DNA of 6,606 bases from an uncultured Brachyspira sp. (lineage in GTDB: Bacteria > Cyanobacteriota > Vampirovibrionia > Gastranaerophilales > Gastranaerophilaceae): the NCBI GenBank assembly GCA_900321895.1, contig ONYB01000119.1:1-6606 (forward strand). The letters are read 5' to 3'. The position numbers and the translations under genes were made by a program. Numbering within the stretch: the stretch's first letter is position 1; each line of letters begins with the position of its first letter. The notes under the pieces were generated by a model that was not told the DNA's origin, did not search any database, and was given only the letters and a program-made list of their open reading frames with translations. This document shows positions 6,372 to 6,606 of the stretch, in pieces.

Positions 6372-6401
6372 ACGGTAAAGGGAAAATCTTGCCTTTACCG
6401 T
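6372..6401 (-). terminator. Terminator of surE
   Basis: On the minus strand ACGGTAAAGG (6401-6392) pairs with CCTTTACCGT (6381-6372) around a 10-base loop, followed by TTTTATG, which gives a run of five T including the last stem base. It starts 21 bases after the surE stop, so it belongs to surE and sits before the ribosome site of the 356-aa gene. Confidence 0.85.
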
Positions 6402-6421
6402 CTATATTTGTAACAAAATAT

Positions 6422-6606
6422 TTAGAACCAATTACAATAATCTTTATCGCACAAAATTCTATCCAAATTCGCAATATAATCTTCTTTTGTCATTTCATAA
6501 GTTACCGGTGTAATTGAAATTTTATTGTTTCTAATTGCGGCAATGTCAGTTTTTGCGTCAGTCGGTTCGTTTGTAAGTTCTCCTGCCATCCAATAATAAA
6601 CTTTAC
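6422..6606 (-). CDS. surE: SurE 5'/3'-nucleotidase, C-terminal 60 residues (gene cut by window edge)
   Basis: Reading the minus strand from the right edge gives an open frame of 60 codons with a stop at 6422-6424. It contains YYWMAGE, then TDIAAIRNNKISITPV and YEMTKEDYI. This is the C-terminal signature of SurE: Y-Y-W-x-G-G/A, then T-D-x-x-A-x-x-x-G/N-x-I-S-I/V-T-P-L/V, which forms the last strands and the swapped tail of the dimer. SurE is a cytoplasmic, metal-dependent phosphatase that removes phosphate from nucleoside 5'- and 3'-monophosphates and short polyphosphates, and is linked to stationary-phase survival in E. coli. The metal-binding N-terminal half (DDG and Asn motifs) lies outside the window, so activity cannot be judged. 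The tail is short and ends DKDYCNWF. The frame continues past the edge and the start is not visible. Confidence 0.88.
   Translation of the reverse strand, partial: KVYYWMAGELTNEPTDAKTDIAAIRNNKISITPVTYEMTKEDYIANLDRILCDKDYCNWF

Noticed and set aside
1..6606. CRISPR arrays, tRNA and rRNA genes
   Set aside because: No regularly spaced direct repeats, cloverleaf with TTC loop, or conserved rRNA segments were seen on either strand.

Overview
The window is AT-rich bacterial DNA with short intergenic gaps, ordinary Shine-Dalgarno sites (AGGAGA, GGAG, GAAAGG) and factor-independent terminators. It carries mostly single-gene units of poorly characterised proteins. The style fits an uncultured gut-type low-GC bacterium: large helical-repeat proteins, an HD-domain giant, and a small protein starting with an 'SFTSAFRP'-like tag. 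My best guess is the Gastranaerophilales/Vampirovibrionia (non-photosynthetic relatives of cyanobacteria). That placement is from memory of protein style, not from a marker gene, and should be treated as tentative.

Layout. (1) 2-2845, plus strand: the 3' 947 codons of a very large protein cut by the left edge, with an N-terminal helical region, four tandem 31-residue repeats, a GlnD/CCA-enzyme-like HD phosphohydrolase domain, and an unrecognised C-terminal region. (2) 2869-2892: a hairpin terminator that can serve both strands. (3) 2957-3133 (or 3154), minus strand: a small unknown protein with its own plausible promoter. (4) 3312-4400, plus: a Thr/Asn/Lys-rich, largely helical protein of 362 aa, function unknown, followed by a strong terminator at 4414-4438. 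(5) 4497-5057, plus: a 186-aa protein in which I see a CheD-like Thr-Cys-His pattern. (6) 5058-5264: not empty. It holds a near-consensus sigma-70-type promoter, a nested stem-loop RNA and a terminator, which together look like a stand-alone small RNA gene. (7) 5265-6335, minus: a 356-aa helical, charged, unrecognised protein. (8) 6422-6606, minus: the C-terminal 60 codons of SurE (5'/3'-nucleotidase), cut by the right edge, with its own terminator at 6372-6401.

The genes do not form one operon. Terminators separate them and directions alternate (+, -, +, +, sRNA +, -, -). Only surE is an assignable housekeeping gene. The most interesting items are the candidate CheD-fold deamidase-like protein without chemotaxis neighbours, the candidate sRNA in the convergent gap, and the HD/repeat giant.
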